Shown: positions 1 to 11,793, counted from the stretch's first letter. The stretch is 64,000 nucleotides of DNA from CAVRXQ01 sp963831155 (GCA_963831155.1 CAWHOY010000006.1:860738-924737), one strand, 5' to 3'. Program-made: numbers and translations. The notes: a model not told the origin generated them from the letters alone.

Positions 1-103
1 AGATAGGACGCCAGCAGATCGGACCGTCGGGCGCCAGGTGGAAGGCGGTGACGCGAATTCCCTCGTCAACTTGGGTGACGTGAGGGTGAACTACGCCTCT
101 CAC
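1..103 (-). CDS. Possible 5' end of an unidentified gene (runs off window)
   Basis: An open frame on the minus strand starts at a GTG (103–101) and runs off the left edge of the window, giving about 34 codons. It would begin VRGVVHPHVTQVDEGIRVTA and its third codon positions are mostly G or C, as in neighbouring genes. It would be divergent from the substrate-binding protein gene. The fragment is too short to name, and it could be chance open frame in GC-rich DNA. Confidence 0.3.
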   Translation of the reverse strand, partial: MRGVVHPHVTQVDEGIRVTAFHLAPDGPICWRPI

Positions 104-228
104 CGGGTTGACGGCGTGCATTCGACATTACAAACGCGCTACTTTTGGCGTATTCGCTGTACCCCACAGGTCGTGGGGATCGTGCCCGGGGAGCTCTCTT
201 CGGGCTAGCGCAGGAGGGGGCTTTGGCA

Positions 229-2175
229 ATGAACGTTTTCCAGGGCCGGAAGCGGTGGCTCTGGCGCGCGGGAGCGGGCGCGATCTCGGTGGCGATGGTT
301 GCCACTCTGGGACTCGCGAACGTTGCCTCGGCGTCGAAGAGCCACGCCGCAAAGCCGCACGCGATCGTCGGTGGGGTTGTGAAGTGGGCGGAGGCGCCGA
401 GCGCCGTCCCGAACTTCATCTTCCCCTTCACGCCGCCGGCGTACTTCTCGGCGACGAACGGCGCGCTGATCGACGTGATGTGGCGTCCGCTGTATTGGCC
501 GGGCTCCAACACTGACGTGGACATCGTTCCGTCGCTGTCGCTCGCCACGTTGCCGGTGTACAGCGGCAAGACGGTGACGTTCCACATGACGGGCTACAAG
601 TGGTCCGACGGTGAGACGGTCACCGCGCAGGACTTCGTGTTCTGGATGAACATGATGAAACTCGAGTACACGGACTACGGAGGCTGGTTCCCGGGTGCCA
701 TTCCGGCGACCATCTCCTCGATCACGACACCGAACGCCAACACCGTCGTGATCACGCTCAACAAGCACGTGAACTCGCAGTGGTTCACGTACAACAACCT
801 CACGATCGTCACGCCGCTGCCGATGGCCTGGGACGTGACGGCACACGGCCAGAAGGCGGGCTCGCAGTCGTGCGGGACCTCGTCCTTCGCCTCGGTCGGC
901 GTGAAAATGGTGAAGGGCGTCCCGACGGCGACGAACGCGGTCGCCAAAAACTGCGTGGCGGTTTTCGACTTCTTGGAGAGCCAGGCCGGCTACGACCCGC
1001 TCAACCCGAAGAAGGCGAACAACTCCTACGCGACGTACGCGACGAACCCGCTCTGGCAGGTCGTCGACGGCCCGTTCCACTTGGCAGCGTTCAACTCGAC
1101 CGGTTACGTCGCACTGAAGCCGAACCCGTCGTACTCGGGTCCGGTGAAGGCGAAGATCGCCGAGTTCGAAGAGCTGCCGTTCACCTCGGACACCTCCGAG
1201 TACAACGCGCTCGTCGGCAACAAGCTGAACATTGGCTACATCCCGGCACAGGACCTGACGGCGGACGCGAAGAGCCCGACCGTTGCCGGTGCGAACGCGT
1301 CGCGTGTCGCGGGCAGCTTCAACCTGACCCCGTGGGTGCTGTTCGGGTTCAACTACTTCCCGATGAACTTCAACTCCGTCGGTGACGGCGGTCTTGCGGG
1401 CAAGATCTTCAGCCAGCTGTACTTCCGGCAGGCCGTGCAGTACATGATGGACCAGCCGCTGTACCTGAAGAAGCTGTACAAGGGCTACGGCGTACCGACC
1501 TATGGTCCAGTGCCGCTGCTGCCGAAGAACCCCTACTCGGACGCGACCGAGCTTTCGAACCCGTACTCGTACAACCCATCGAAGGCGACGGCGCTTCTGA
1601 CCGCAAACGGCTGGAAGGTCGTTCCCAATGGGACCGACACCTGCGTCGACGCCTCGAAGTGTGGCGTCCCGGCGGGGACTCCGCTCAGCTTCTCGATGAT
1701 CTACGCGACGGGCGTGGCGTCCTTCGAAGAGCAGATCGCGGCGTTCACCGAGGCGCTCAAGTCGGTCGGGATCGACGTCACGGCGACCGGTGAGACCTTC
1801 GACACCGTCCTCGGCACCGCCTTCCCACCCTGCTCGGGTACCACCTGCACCTGGGAGTGGGCAGACTGGGGCGGTGGCTGGGTCTACTACCCGGACTACA
1901 TCCCGACCGGTGAGGAGCTCTTCTTGCCGACCGCGGGTTCGAATGCCGGCTCGGTGAACATCACGAAGCTGAACCAGCTGATCAGCGGAACCGACTACGG
2001 GAACACCTCGATCCAAAGCTACGAGAACTACGTGGCGAAGATCCTGCCCGTCGTCTACCAGCCGAACGCGGACTACGCGTTGACCGAGTCATCGAAGAAT
2101 CTGCAGGGCGTCGCGACGTTCCAGAACGCCTTCGGCCTCTACAACCCGGAGTACCTCTACTACACGTCGAAGTAG
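229..2175 (+). CDS. ABC transporter substrate-binding protein, family 5 (oligopeptide/dipeptide type)
   Basis: This is a 648-residue extracytoplasmic solute receptor for a peptide-type ABC importer. The ATG at 229 is chosen because AGGAGGGGG lies 9 nt upstream; an in-frame extension to 145 lacks a site. The N-terminus is a classical export signal (basic MNVFQGRKRWLWR, then a hydrophobic stretch ending ANVASAS, probable cleavage near residue 36). No lipobox cysteine is visible. The mature part has the long two-lobed SBP_bac_5 architecture, including the KWSDGETVTAQDFVFW segment typical of DppA/OppA proteins. Two permease genes follow on the same strand, and a fused double ATPase is encoded convergently. 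Substrate is unknown; peptides are the family default. Confidence 0.9.
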   Translation: MNVFQGRKRWLWRAGAGAISVAMVATLGLANVASASKSHAAKPHAIVGGVVKWAEAPSAVPNFIFPFTPPAYFSATNGALIDVMWRPLYWPGSNTDVDIVPSLSLATLPVYSGKTVTFHMTGYKWSDGETVTAQDFVFWMNMMKLEYTDYGGWFPGAIPATISSITTPNANTVVITLNKHVNSQWFTYNNLTIVTPLPMAWDVTAHGQKAGSQSCGTSSFASVGVKMVKGVPTATNAVAKNCVAVFDFLESQAGYDPLNPKKANNSYATYATNPLWQVVDGPFHLAAFNSTGYVALKPNPSYSGPVKAKIAEFEELPFTSDTSEYNALVGNKLNIGYIPAQDLTADAKSPTVAGANASRVAGSFNLTPWVLFGFNYFPMNFNSVGDGGLAGKIFSQLYFRQAVQYMMDQPLYLKKLYKGYGVPTYGPVPLLPKNPYSDATELSNPYSYNPSKATALLTANGWKVVPNGTDTCVDASKCGVPAGTPLSFSMIYATGVASFEEQIAAFTEALKSVGIDVTATGETFDTVLGTAFPPCSGTTCTWEWADWGGGWVYYPDYIPTGEELFLPTAGSNAGSVNITKLNQLISGTDYGNTSIQSYENYVAKILPVVYQPNADYALTESSKNLQGVATFQNAFGLYNPEYLYYTSK

Positions 2176-2195
2176 AGGCGACGAAAAAGTGACAA

Positions 2196-2226
2196 GGATC
2201 GGCCGGCCCTCCGGGCCGGCCGATCC
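2196..2226 (+). terminator. Strong GC hairpin after the substrate-binding protein gene
   Basis: A perfect 14-bp inverted repeat (GGATCGGCCGGCCC and its complement) with a 3-nt loop begins 20 nt after the stop codon. No T-run follows, so it may be a Rho-dependent or partial terminator, or an mRNA-stabilising hairpin. This is common between a highly expressed binding-protein gene and its permease genes. Confidence 0.65.
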
Positions 2227-2378
2227 GTAGCCCGACAAGCTGGTCGACAAGTTGTCCCTATCTTCTGAATGCCCAGGTCGGACGGATCGACCGACCAGAG
2301 GCGCAGGAGCGCTTGGCCGAGCTGCCCGGCGGGTGCGAAAATGGGCGTGGACAGGCGCTGGGGACGCAGGAGTTGCAG

Positions 2379-2402
2379 ATGACTGAGGTTGGCAACCCGT
2401 GA
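2379..2402 (+). promoter_or_regulatory. Possible 7-codon leader ORF overlapping the permease start
   Basis: ATG at 2379 opens a short frame encoding MTEVGNP whose TGA (2400–2402) overlaps the GTG start (2399) of the first permease gene. GCAGGAG lies just upstream of the ATG, while the GTG itself has no good ribosome-binding site. This looks like translational coupling through a leader peptide. It could equally be chance. Confidence 0.35.
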
Positions 2403-3349
2403 CCGGCTACATCATTCGGCGCATCGGTCAGGCGCTGATCGTCATCTTGGGTGTGACGCTGCTCGTCTTCCTGCTCACCCACGTGATCCCCGGCGGTGAG
2501 GCCCGCGCCGCGCTCGGCGCACGGGCGACGCCGCAGGCGATCAAGCAGTTTAACGACGCGAACTGGTTCAACCGGCCGTTCTACGAGCAGTACTGGCACT
2601 ACCTGTCTGGCCTCGTCACCTCGTTCAACCTCGGCTATTCGTACAAGTACAACCAGTCGGTGAATGCGCTCATCCAGGAGCGCCTACCGAAGACACTCGT
2701 CCTCGTCGGCATCTCGACGGCGTTCGCCCTGATCGTCGCCGTGCCCCTCGGGGTCCTCCAGGTCGTCCGCCGCAACCGACCCGTCGACTACGCCCTCACC
2801 GGCGCTTCGTTCATCGGCTACTCGATGCCCGGCTTCCTCGCCGGCCAGCTGTTGATCCTCTACTTCGCGATCAACCTCCACTGGTTCTCGGTCGAAGCCC
2901 CCCAGGGCGCGACGGTCGGCGCGATCCTGGCCGATCCCCGCGGGCTCGTGCTGCCGATCCTCACGCTTTCGGCGTTGACGATCGCCGCGTTCAGCCGCTA
3001 TATGCGCTCTTCGATGATGGAGGCGATGACCCAGGACTACATCCGAACGGCGCGGGCAAAGGGCGCCAGCTCGGCTCGGATCCTCTTCCGTCACGCGCTG
3101 CGTAACGCGTTGATACCGATCGTCACCCTTATCGGTCTGTCGCTGCCGGGGATCGTCGGGGGTGCGCTAATCACCGAGACGGTCTTCAACTTCCCAGGGA
3201 TGGGGTTGCTCACGACGCAGGCGGCGCTCCAGACCGACGTGCCCGTCCTGCTCGGCACGACGCTCGTCGCGACGCTCGCCACCGTCGTCGGTTCGTTGAT
3301 CGCCGACGTCCTGTACGCGGTCATCGACCCCCGCGTCCGTTACGCATAG
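2399..3349 (+). CDS. ABC transporter permease, DppB/OppB type
   Basis: This 316-residue inner-membrane permease is the first of the two translocation subunits of the peptide-type importer. It has the standard DppB layout: an N-terminal membrane helix (ALIVILGVTLLVFLLTHVIPG), a periplasmic loop, then a five-helix permease core. The EAA cytoplasmic loop that docks on the ATPase is clear (DYIRTARAKGASSARILFRH, roughly residues 218–238). The GTG start at 2399 is supported by the downstream MTGYIIRRIGQ family-like N-terminus and by overlap with a short leader frame. The second permease gene starts 30 bp downstream. Confidence 0.93.
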   Translation: MTGYIIRRIGQALIVILGVTLLVFLLTHVIPGGEARAALGARATPQAIKQFNDANWFNRPFYEQYWHYLSGLVTSFNLGYSYKYNQSVNALIQERLPKTLVLVGISTAFALIVAVPLGVLQVVRRNRPVDYALTGASFIGYSMPGFLAGQLLILYFAINLHWFSVEAPQGATVGAILADPRGLVLPILTLSALTIAAFSRYMRSSMMEAMTQDYIRTARAKGASSARILFRHALRNALIPIVTLIGLSLPGIVGGALITETVFNFPGMGLLTTQAALQTDVPVLLGTTLVATLATVVGSLIADVLYAVIDPRVRYA

Positions 3350-3379
3350 GAGCGCGATGAGGAAAGGAGGCGAGTCCAG

Positions 3380-4345
3380 ATGACCGTCGGACTTCCGCTC
3401 GGAGAAGTTGAAGTTGTTGAAGAGGCCGACCTCGCGCTGGTACCGACGACCGGCGGCCAGGCATCCGGCGGCGAGGTCCTCTCTTCCGGCGGGATCGCCC
3501 GCCAGTTCTGGCTCGTCTTCTCGGAGAACAAACTCGCCCTCATCGGAGTCGTCGTCATCGTCTTTTTCGTCCTTTTCTGCTTCTTGGGACCCGTCTTCTA
3601 CTCGACGAACCAAACGAACGCGCAGACCGCGCTTTTGTATTCGACCCAAAACTCTGCGCCATCGGCGGCACACCTGTTGGGCACCGACCCGTCCGGGTTC
3701 GACATGTTGGGCCGCGTGATGTACGGCGGACAGACCTCGCTTGAGGTCGGCTTCGCCGCTGCGGCCATCGCGACGGCGCTCGGCGTCGTTTGGGGTGCCG
3801 TCTCGGGCTTCTTCGGTGGCTGGATCGACGCCTTGATGATGCGCATCGTCGACGTGCTGCTGTCGGTGCCGATTCTTTTCCTTCTCATCGTGCTCGCCGT
3901 CATCTTCCATCCGTCGCTGCCCTTGCTCATATTGGTGATCGGCTTCGTCGCATGGCTCGTGCCCGCCCGATTAGTTCGTGGAGAAACGCTCTCTTTGCGT
4001 GTGCGCGAGTACGTCCAGGCGGTTCGAGTGATGGGTGGCACCGGAAAACGCATCGTCTTCCGTCATATCATCCCGAACACGATCGGCACTATCGCCGTCA
4101 ACGCGACTTTCCAGGTCGCCGACGCGATTTTGTACCTCGCGGCACTCGGCTTCATCGGGCTGGGCGTTCCGCTTCCCGGGACCGACTGGGGATCGATGCT
4201 CGCACAGGGCGTGAACTACGCCTTGAACGGCTACTGGTGGCAGATCTACCCGACAGGCATCGCGATCGTCTTGGTCGTCGTGGCGTTCAACTTCATCGGC
4301 GACGCGATGCGCGACGCCTTTGAGGTGCGGCTGCAGCGTCGATGA
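3380..4345 (+). CDS. ABC transporter permease, DppC/OppC type
   Basis: This 321-residue permease pairs with the upstream DppB-type subunit. The ATG at 3380 has an AAGGAGG site 11 nt upstream. A long cytoplasmic N-terminus precedes the first membrane helix (LALIGVVVIVFFVLFCFLGP). The DppC hallmark segment HLLGTDPSGFDMLGRVMYG follows, and the EAA loop reads REYVQAVRVMGGTGKRIVFR. The coding frame ends at 4345, 29 bp from the convergent ATPase gene, so transporter subunits are split between two opposing transcripts. Confidence 0.93.
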   Translation: MTVGLPLGEVEVVEEADLALVPTTGGQASGGEVLSSGGIARQFWLVFSENKLALIGVVVIVFFVLFCFLGPVFYSTNQTNAQTALLYSTQNSAPSAAHLLGTDPSGFDMLGRVMYGGQTSLEVGFAAAAIATALGVVWGAVSGFFGGWIDALMMRIVDVLLSVPILFLLIVLAVIFHPSLPLLILVIGFVAWLVPARLVRGETLSLRVREYVQAVRVMGGTGKRIVFRHIIPNTIGTIAVNATFQVADAILYLAALGFIGLGVPLPGTDWGSMLAQGVNYALNGYWWQIYPTGIAIVLVVVAFNFIGDAMRDAFEVRLQRR

Positions 4346-4346
4346 T

Positions 4347-4361
4347 CCCGGCGTCGCCGGG
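4347..4361. terminator. Short hairpin between convergent transporter genes
   Basis: CCCGGC and GCCGGG form a 6-bp stem with a 3-nt loop in the 28-bp gap between the convergent permease and ATPase genes. Position suggests a bidirectional terminator. There is no T-run, so support is positional. Confidence 0.4.
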
Positions 4362-4373
4362 GCGGGGAATGCC

Positions 4374-6587
4374 CTAATTCGACGCCGACGTGCGCGATGC
4401 CGGCGCGAAGTCTCCTTCGAGCGGTGTCTGCAAGGGGAAGTGACAGGCCGCGAGGTGGGTTTCGCCGAACAGGCGTAGCGGTGGTTCCACTTCGGCGCAG
4501 ATGTCCTGGGCGAACGGGCAGCGCGTACGGAACCGGCAGCCACTTGGCGGATTGAGCGCCGAGGGCAACTCACCCCGGACAACCTTATGGCGCATCTGCT
4601 TCGCGACGATCGGGTCGGGGATCGGGATCGCGTCGATCAGAGCCTGGGTGTAAGGGTGGGCGGTCTTCAGATAAACGTCGTTCGCCGGACCGATCTCGAC
4701 CAACTTTCCCAAGTACATGACCCCGATCGTGTCGGAGAGGTACTTCACCACCGCGAGGTCGTGGCTGATGACGATGTAGGTGAGGTCGTGGCGCGTCTGC
4801 AGGTCGCGCATCAAGTTCAGGATCTGGGACTGGATCGAGACGTCGAGTGCCGAGACCGGCTCGTCGGCGACGATCAGCTGCGGGTTGAGCGCCAGCGCCC
4901 GGGCGAGCCCGATGCGCTGGCGCTGACCGCCGGAGAATTCGTGCGGGTAGAGATCCGCCGAGCGGGGCGACAGACCGACCTCGGTGAGCAGCTCGACGAC
5001 GCGCCGATCCTGCTCCTCGTGCGTGCCGATCCTTTGGACGACGAGCGGCTCGCGGATGATCGATCTCACGCGCATGCGGGGGTCGAGCGACGCATAGGGG
5101 TCCTGGAACATCATCTGCAGGTTCTTCCGCTCCGCGCGCAGCGCGCGACCGCGCAGTTTCGTCACGTTCGTCTTCTCGTAGAACACCGCACCCGACGTCG
5201 GCTTCTCGAGCGCGACGACGAGCCGGCCGATCGTCGTCTTACCGCAGCCGGACTCGCCGACGAGGCCGAAGGTCTCGCCGCGACGCACTTGGAATGAGAC
5301 ATCCGACACCGCATGGATCGTGCCGACCTTGCGTTGGATCACGGCTCCCGAGGTCACCGCGTAGTTCTTCACGAGCTCGCGAACATCGAGCGCGACGTCG
5401 CGCTCGCGCTGGAGGCTCGCGACGTGCTCGGCTTCTTTTCTCACCGCGCCCGCCTCGATGGTCGTGCCTTCGTCGGAGACCTTGATGCCGCGGGCCGCCA
5501 GCCGTTCCTCGCGCGTTGCCGTTACTGGGTGGAAGCAGGCGTAGAGGTGGTCGTCCAAGTTCGTCGTGTCCGGCGGCGCGTCGTCGCCGCTCGGGACGGT
5601 CACGACCTGTGCGAGCGCTTCCTCGCCGTTCACCGGCGCCAGGGGCGGTTCCTCGGCGCGGCAGATGTCTGTCGCGTAGCGACAGCGTGGCGCGAACCGG
5701 CAGTTCGTGATCTGCTGGGAGAGGTCGGGAGGCAATCCTGCGATCGAGTAGAGCTTGGCCGCGCGGTCCTGTTCGAGGTGCGGGATCGACTCGAACAGTG
5801 CCTCGGAGTAAGGGTGGCGCATCGAGCCGAAGAGGTTCTCGGTCGAGGACGATTCGACGATCTTGCCCGCGTACATCACCATCGTCCGGTCGGTGCGAGA
5901 GGCGATCACGCCGAGGTCGTGGGTGATGAGGATCACCCCCATGCCCAACCGCTCGCGCAGATCGTCGATCAGGTCGAGGATCTGGGCCTGGATCGTGACG
6001 TCGAGCGCCGTCGTCGGTTCGTCGGCGATCAGAAGCTTCGGGTCGCAGGCGAGGGCCATGGCGATCATCACCCGCTGGCGCAGCCCCCCGGAGAGCTGGT
6101 GCGCGTAGGAGTTGAGGCGCTCCTCGGGCCGTGGCATGCCGACGAGTCGGAGCACCTCGAGGGCGCGCTCGTACGCGTCTTTCTTCGAGACGTCGCGGTG
6201 CAACAGCACGACTTCGGCGATCTGGCGGCCGATCTTCCACGTCGGATTGAGCGACGTCATCGGGTCCTGGAAGATCATCGCGACCTCGTTGCCGCGGATC
6301 TTCGTCATCTGCTTCTCGCTGAAGTCGGCGATGTCGCGACCGTTGAGGACGATCGTTCCCTTCGTCACGTGCCCAACGGCGGGCAGCAGCTTCATCAGTG
6401 ACAGCCCCGCCGTCGTCTTGCCGCAACCGGACTCGCCGACGAGCCCGACGCACTCGCCCTGGTCGACGTGGAACGAGACGCCGTCGACCGCCTTCACGTT
6501 CGACGTGCGCAGGTGGAATTCGGTGTGGAGGTCCTCTACTTTGAGTACGGCCGTCCCCGGTGCGGTCTCGGTCGCCGGCGATGTCAT
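4374..6587 (-). CDS. Fused double ATPase of the peptide ABC transporter (DppD–DppF type)
   Basis: One 737-residue protein contains two complete ABC ATPase modules, normally separate DppD and DppF proteins. Module 1 has Walker A GESGCGKTTAG, signature LSGGLRQRV and Walker B KLLIADEP. Module 2 has GESGCGKTTIG, FSGGQRQRIGLARAL and LIVADEP. Each is followed by the oligopeptide-transporter C-terminal extension with its cysteine motif (NCRFAPRCRYATDIC; GCRFRTRCPFAQDIC), which probably holds an iron-sulphur site. ATG 6587 is preferred over GTG 6596 because AAGGAG lies 8 nt upstream of it. It should power the two permeases encoded convergently just downstream. Confidence 0.92.
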   Translation of the reverse strand: MTSPATETAPGTAVLKVEDLHTEFHLRTSNVKAVDGVSFHVDQGECVGLVGESGCGKTTAGLSLMKLLPAVGHVTKGTIVLNGRDIADFSEKQMTKIRGNEVAMIFQDPMTSLNPTWKIGRQIAEVVLLHRDVSKKDAYERALEVLRLVGMPRPEERLNSYAHQLSGGLRQRVMIAMALACDPKLLIADEPTTALDVTIQAQILDLIDDLRERLGMGVILITHDLGVIASRTDRTMVMYAGKIVESSSTENLFGSMRHPYSEALFESIPHLEQDRAAKLYSIAGLPPDLSQQITNCRFAPRCRYATDICRAEEPPLAPVNGEEALAQVVTVPSGDDAPPDTTNLDDHLYACFHPVTATREERLAARGIKVSDEGTTIEAGAVRKEAEHVASLQRERDVALDVRELVKNYAVTSGAVIQRKVGTIHAVSDVSFQVRRGETFGLVGESGCGKTTIGRLVVALEKPTSGAVFYEKTNVTKLRGRALRAERKNLQMMFQDPYASLDPRMRVRSIIREPLVVQRIGTHEEQDRRVVELLTEVGLSPRSADLYPHEFSGGQRQRIGLARALALNPQLIVADEPVSALDVSIQSQILNLMRDLQTRHDLTYIVISHDLAVVKYLSDTIGVMYLGKLVEIGPANDVYLKTAHPYTQALIDAIPIPDPIVAKQMRHKVVRGELPSALNPPSGCRFRTRCPFAQDICAEVEPPLRLFGETHLAACHFPLQTPLEGDFAPASRTSASN

Positions 6588-6782
6588 CAGCCCCACTCCT
6601 TTTCACGGCCGCGCCCTTGCTTGCGCGCGGTCGCGGCGCGGGCCGGGGATTCGGCCCGGATCTGCCGCCGCGCAACCGACTCCGGATGCGGCGGCGCCGG
6701 GCCATCGTACCTGGTCAGGCGGCATCCGCCCAAGCGGATTGCGCCGTCTCGGCGCGAATCGACCAGGTAGCGTGACCCGTCG

Positions 6783-7580
6783 ATGATCCGCGTCGGCGTC
6801 CTCGGTGCACTCGGCAAGATGGGCACGACGGTGTGCGACGCCGTCGACGCGACCGAGGACCTCGTGCTCGTCTGCGCGGTCGACAACAAGGCCGAGGGCG
6901 TCCATCGTCGCGGCCGATCGGGATTGATGGTGACGGGCGAAATCACAGCCCTTTCCGAGGCGAAGACCGAGGTGGCGGTCGATTTCACGGCCGCACACGC
7001 CGCGGTCGAGAACCTGCTGTGGTGCGCGGAACACGGGATCCACGCCGTCTGCGGGACAACTGGGATCGACGCGGCAGCGATGTCGAGGCTTGCCGACGCC
7101 TTTGCGCCCCCGGAGCGGCCGAACGCGATCATGGCGCCGAACTTCTCGGTCTCAGCAGTCGCGATGATGCGTCTCGCCGAGATCGCGGCGCCGTTGTTCG
7201 ACGCCGTCGAGATCATCGAGCTGCACCATGGCCGAAAGCTCGATGCGCCCTCTGGGACCTCGATCGAGACTGCACGGCGCATCGCCCGCGCCCGCGCCGG
7301 ATCGCTCGCCGGTCCGTTCGCGCCCGATCCGACGACGACCCTCGCGCTCGAGGGCGCCCGAGGCGGGGCCGGCGAAGCGAAGATCCCGATCCACGCCGTC
7401 CGGCTTCCCGGGCTCGTCGCACACCAGGAGGTGATTTTCGGCGGCGAAGGCCAGACACTGATCATCCGCCAGGACACCTACGACCGGTCCTCGTTCATGC
7501 CAGGCGTGCTGTTAGCGGTCCGCAAGATCACCACGACGCCGGGTTTCACCGTCGGACTCGACGAGCTGCTCGACTTTTAG
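6783..7580 (+). CDS. dapB: 4-hydroxy-tetrahydrodipicolinate reductase
   Basis: This 265-residue enzyme reduces the dapA product with NAD(P)H in the lysine/diaminopimelate branch that supplies cell-wall cross-linking. The N-terminal nucleotide fold is clear (GVLGALGKMGTTVCDAV), as is the DapB signature around residue 143 (ELHHGRKLDAPSGTS) with its catalytic His-His and Lys. The length matches actinobacterial DapB (about 245–270). ATG at 6783 gives the family N-terminus directly. dapA lies about 5 kb downstream on the same strand, with typA and other genes between. Confidence 0.96.
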   Translation: MIRVGVLGALGKMGTTVCDAVDATEDLVLVCAVDNKAEGVHRRGRSGLMVTGEITALSEAKTEVAVDFTAAHAAVENLLWCAEHGIHAVCGTTGIDAAAMSRLADAFAPPERPNAIMAPNFSVSAVAMMRLAEIAAPLFDAVEIIELHHGRKLDAPSGTSIETARRIARARAGSLAGPFAPDPTTTLALEGARGGAGEAKIPIHAVRLPGLVAHQEVIFGGEGQTLIIRQDTYDRSSFMPGVLLAVRKITTTPGFTVGLDELLDF

Positions 7581-7706
7581 CGATCCAGCTTCGACGACGG
7601 CGACATTCTTTTGCCGCGCGATCCTGTGCGCATCGATGCGACCGGGGGCGCAGCGCAACTGATGCCGGCGGGAGGTTGACATGAGTGAAGTCATCGGGCG
7701 ACGTCG

Positions 7707-8326
7707 GTGCGATTTCTGGTCTTTTCGGCGTCGCTTCGCACGGGCTTGCTGAACGGTCAACTGGCCCGGCTGGCTGCCGATTGCATCGAGGCCAACGGCG
7801 GTGAGGTCGACCGCGCGTCGATGTCCGACTTCGACGCTCCCTCATACAACGCTGATGTCCAACTCGAAGGGACGTGGCCGCCAGGATCAGAGGAGTTCCG
7901 CCGACGCCTCGTCGGCTGCGATGCCTTCGTCATTTCGTCACCCGAATACAACGCGTCGATGCCGGGAGCGCTCAAGAACGCCATTGATTGGGTCTCGCGA
8001 TTCAGCCCGCAGCCGTTCAACGAGCTCCATGGCATTCTTCTGTCTCCGTCGATGGCGGCGGCAACCGTGGCCTGTGGGCACTTCGGGTGCCTTTTGAGCA
8101 TCTCGGGGCGCGCATATTCCCCGACACGTTCTCCTTGGCGCAGGCGCACCGAGCCTTCGACGACTCGGGGCGGATCGCCGACGCCGAGCTCTTTCGCCGC
8201 TTCGACTCGACGGTGATCAACTTCATGAATCTCGTGGAGGCCTCCAAGCATTATCCGTGCGCGAAGAAGGCCTGGGTCGAGTATTTCGGCGAGCACCCCG
8301 AACCGGCGCTCGATTGGGTCGAATGA
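7707..8326 (+). pseudogene. NAD(P)H-dependent FMN reductase family gene with a frameshift
   Basis: The first frame (GTG 7707) encodes a flavodoxin-like reductase: FSASLRTGLLNGQLARLAAD (flavin phosphate loop) and SSPEYNASMPGALKNAIDW. Around 8054–8062, in a GGCGGCGGC run, the homologous reading jumps frame and continues as GGNRGLWALRVPFEHLGARI to EHPEPALDWVE at 8326. Loss of one G is the simplest explanation. A second oddity is at the start: ATG 7681 has a good GGGAGG site but lies in a different frame. The intact protein would be about 205 residues, normal for the family. It is either a decaying gene or carries consensus errors. Confidence 0.8.
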
Positions 8327-8592
8327 GGTTTGCAACCCATTTATGTCGTCGAAGACGGCGCTCTCTGATGCTGGGTCACGGCGGTCATCTCGCTCCGTAT
8401 GCTGAAGTGGTTCGCACGATCTCCTAGTCCCGAACGTCGACTCGAAGCAGCTGTTTGTCGGGTTCTCGCGCGCCGTGATTACGGAGACGATCAGGAGACG
8501 AATGCGAGCATCGCCGCGCGACGTTCGGACGTCGTGCACGATTGCGACAGCCAGAGAGCGCGTGGACAGATCCGAACGACAATGGAGCACCG

Positions 8593-10446
<1,854 letters not shown>

Positions 10447-10471
10447 GCCCTAAGCGGAGCGAGGGCGGTGC

Positions 10472-11793
10472 TCAGGACCCCGCGTCTGCCGGGCGAACGA
10501 AGCGGTTTGCGTCGTAGCGCCAGAACGCCGGCAGCGTCACCGCCGCCACGCCGACGCCGAGGACACACAGGATCCCGCCCGAGGCGATCGAGGCACGCAC
10601 GCTCGCCAGCGAGGCGACGATGCCGGACTCGAGGTCGCCGAGCAACGGTCCCGTCGAGTACGAGATCTGCTCGATGCCGCCAAGCCGCCCGCGCAGCCCG
10701 TCAGGGATCGTCTCGTACCAGATCCGGCCGCGGAAGATCGCGCTGAGCTCGTCGAACAGTCCCGCCACGGCGAGAGCCACCAGCGCGACGCAAGGTCGGG
10801 TGCGAACGCGAGCACGACGATGCCGAGCCCCCAGCCGATGGCGGCGAGGCACACCGCCGCCCCGTGGCGGTAGACGCGGATCGTCCAGCCGCCGAACAAC
10901 GACGAAACGAGCGCGCCGAGCGACGGCGCGGCGTAAAGGAACCCGAGCGCCCGCGCGCCGCCGAGGTGCGTGGCGAGCGCCGGCATCAGCGCGAGCGGCA
11001 TGCCGAAGAACATCGCGACGAAATCGACGCCGTAGGTGCCGAGTAGTTCGGGGCGGCGGCGCGCATAGCGCAGGCCCTCGAGGACGCGGCGCACGCTCGG
11101 GGGCTCCGCGTCGGAAGGCGGCGGGGTGGCGCGCATCGCGGACAACAGCGCGAGCGAAAAGGCGAATGTGCCGAGGTCGAATCCGTACGCGGCGGGTAAC
11201 CCGACGCCGGCGATCAGCACACCTCCGATCGCCGGCCCGGCGATCGCCGCGGCGTTGGAACGGATCGAATTCAGCACGGACGCCTGCGCGATCTCGTCGC
11301 GATCGACGAGCCGCGGCGTCAGCGCGTCGAGCGGTGGACGCTGCAAACCCTCGAGACCGGCCATCAGCGCGCCGATCACAAAGAGCAGCCACAGCATCGG
11401 ATGCGCAAACGTCGCGTTGACGAGGAGCAGCGTCGAACAGATGGCGAACGCCGCTTCGGTCAGGCGGACGAGCAAGCGTCGGTCGACCGCGTCGGCGAGC
11501 GCACCACCGAACAACGCCATCGCGACGAGCGGCACGAGCTGTACAGCGCTCACCGCACCGACGATGAAAGACGAATGACTGATCGCGTAGGCCTGGTAGG
11601 GGATCGCGACGAAGGTCACCATCGAGCCGAAACCGGTGATCGTCTGCGCGGCGTACAACAGCCGGTACTCGCGATGACGCCGTAGTGGGCCGATGCCGAC
11701 GAGCGCGCCCCTGAGGCGTGTTGCGGCCGACGCGTCGGCGATCGGTGGCGCCGGTGTCAGGCGCTCTGGTTCGTGTCGGTCGTCGTCGGTCAT
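10472..11793 (-). pseudogene. MFS exporter (EntS-like, DUF894/MFS_3 type) with a frameshift
   Basis: The coding frame starts at ATG 11793 (MTDDDRHEPERLTP) and encodes a major-facilitator transporter with REYRLLYAAQTITGFGSMVT, AVDRRLLVRLTE and about nine membrane helices. Near 10785–10795 the sensible frame ends after FAPDLA and resumes in another frame as LVALAVAGLFDELSAIFRGR through to the TGA at 10472. The join reproduces the expected exporter C-terminus (about 440 residues). One indel explains it. It lies convergent to typA with a 25-bp gap. It is either a true pseudogene or an assembly error. Confidence 0.78.

Noticed and set aside
205..2016. Long minus-strand open frame opposite the substrate-binding protein gene
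   Set aside because: Arg/Val-rich product typical of the antisense of GC-rich coding DNA; no motif and no ribosome-binding site. Similar long shadows oppose aceE, sufS and typA.
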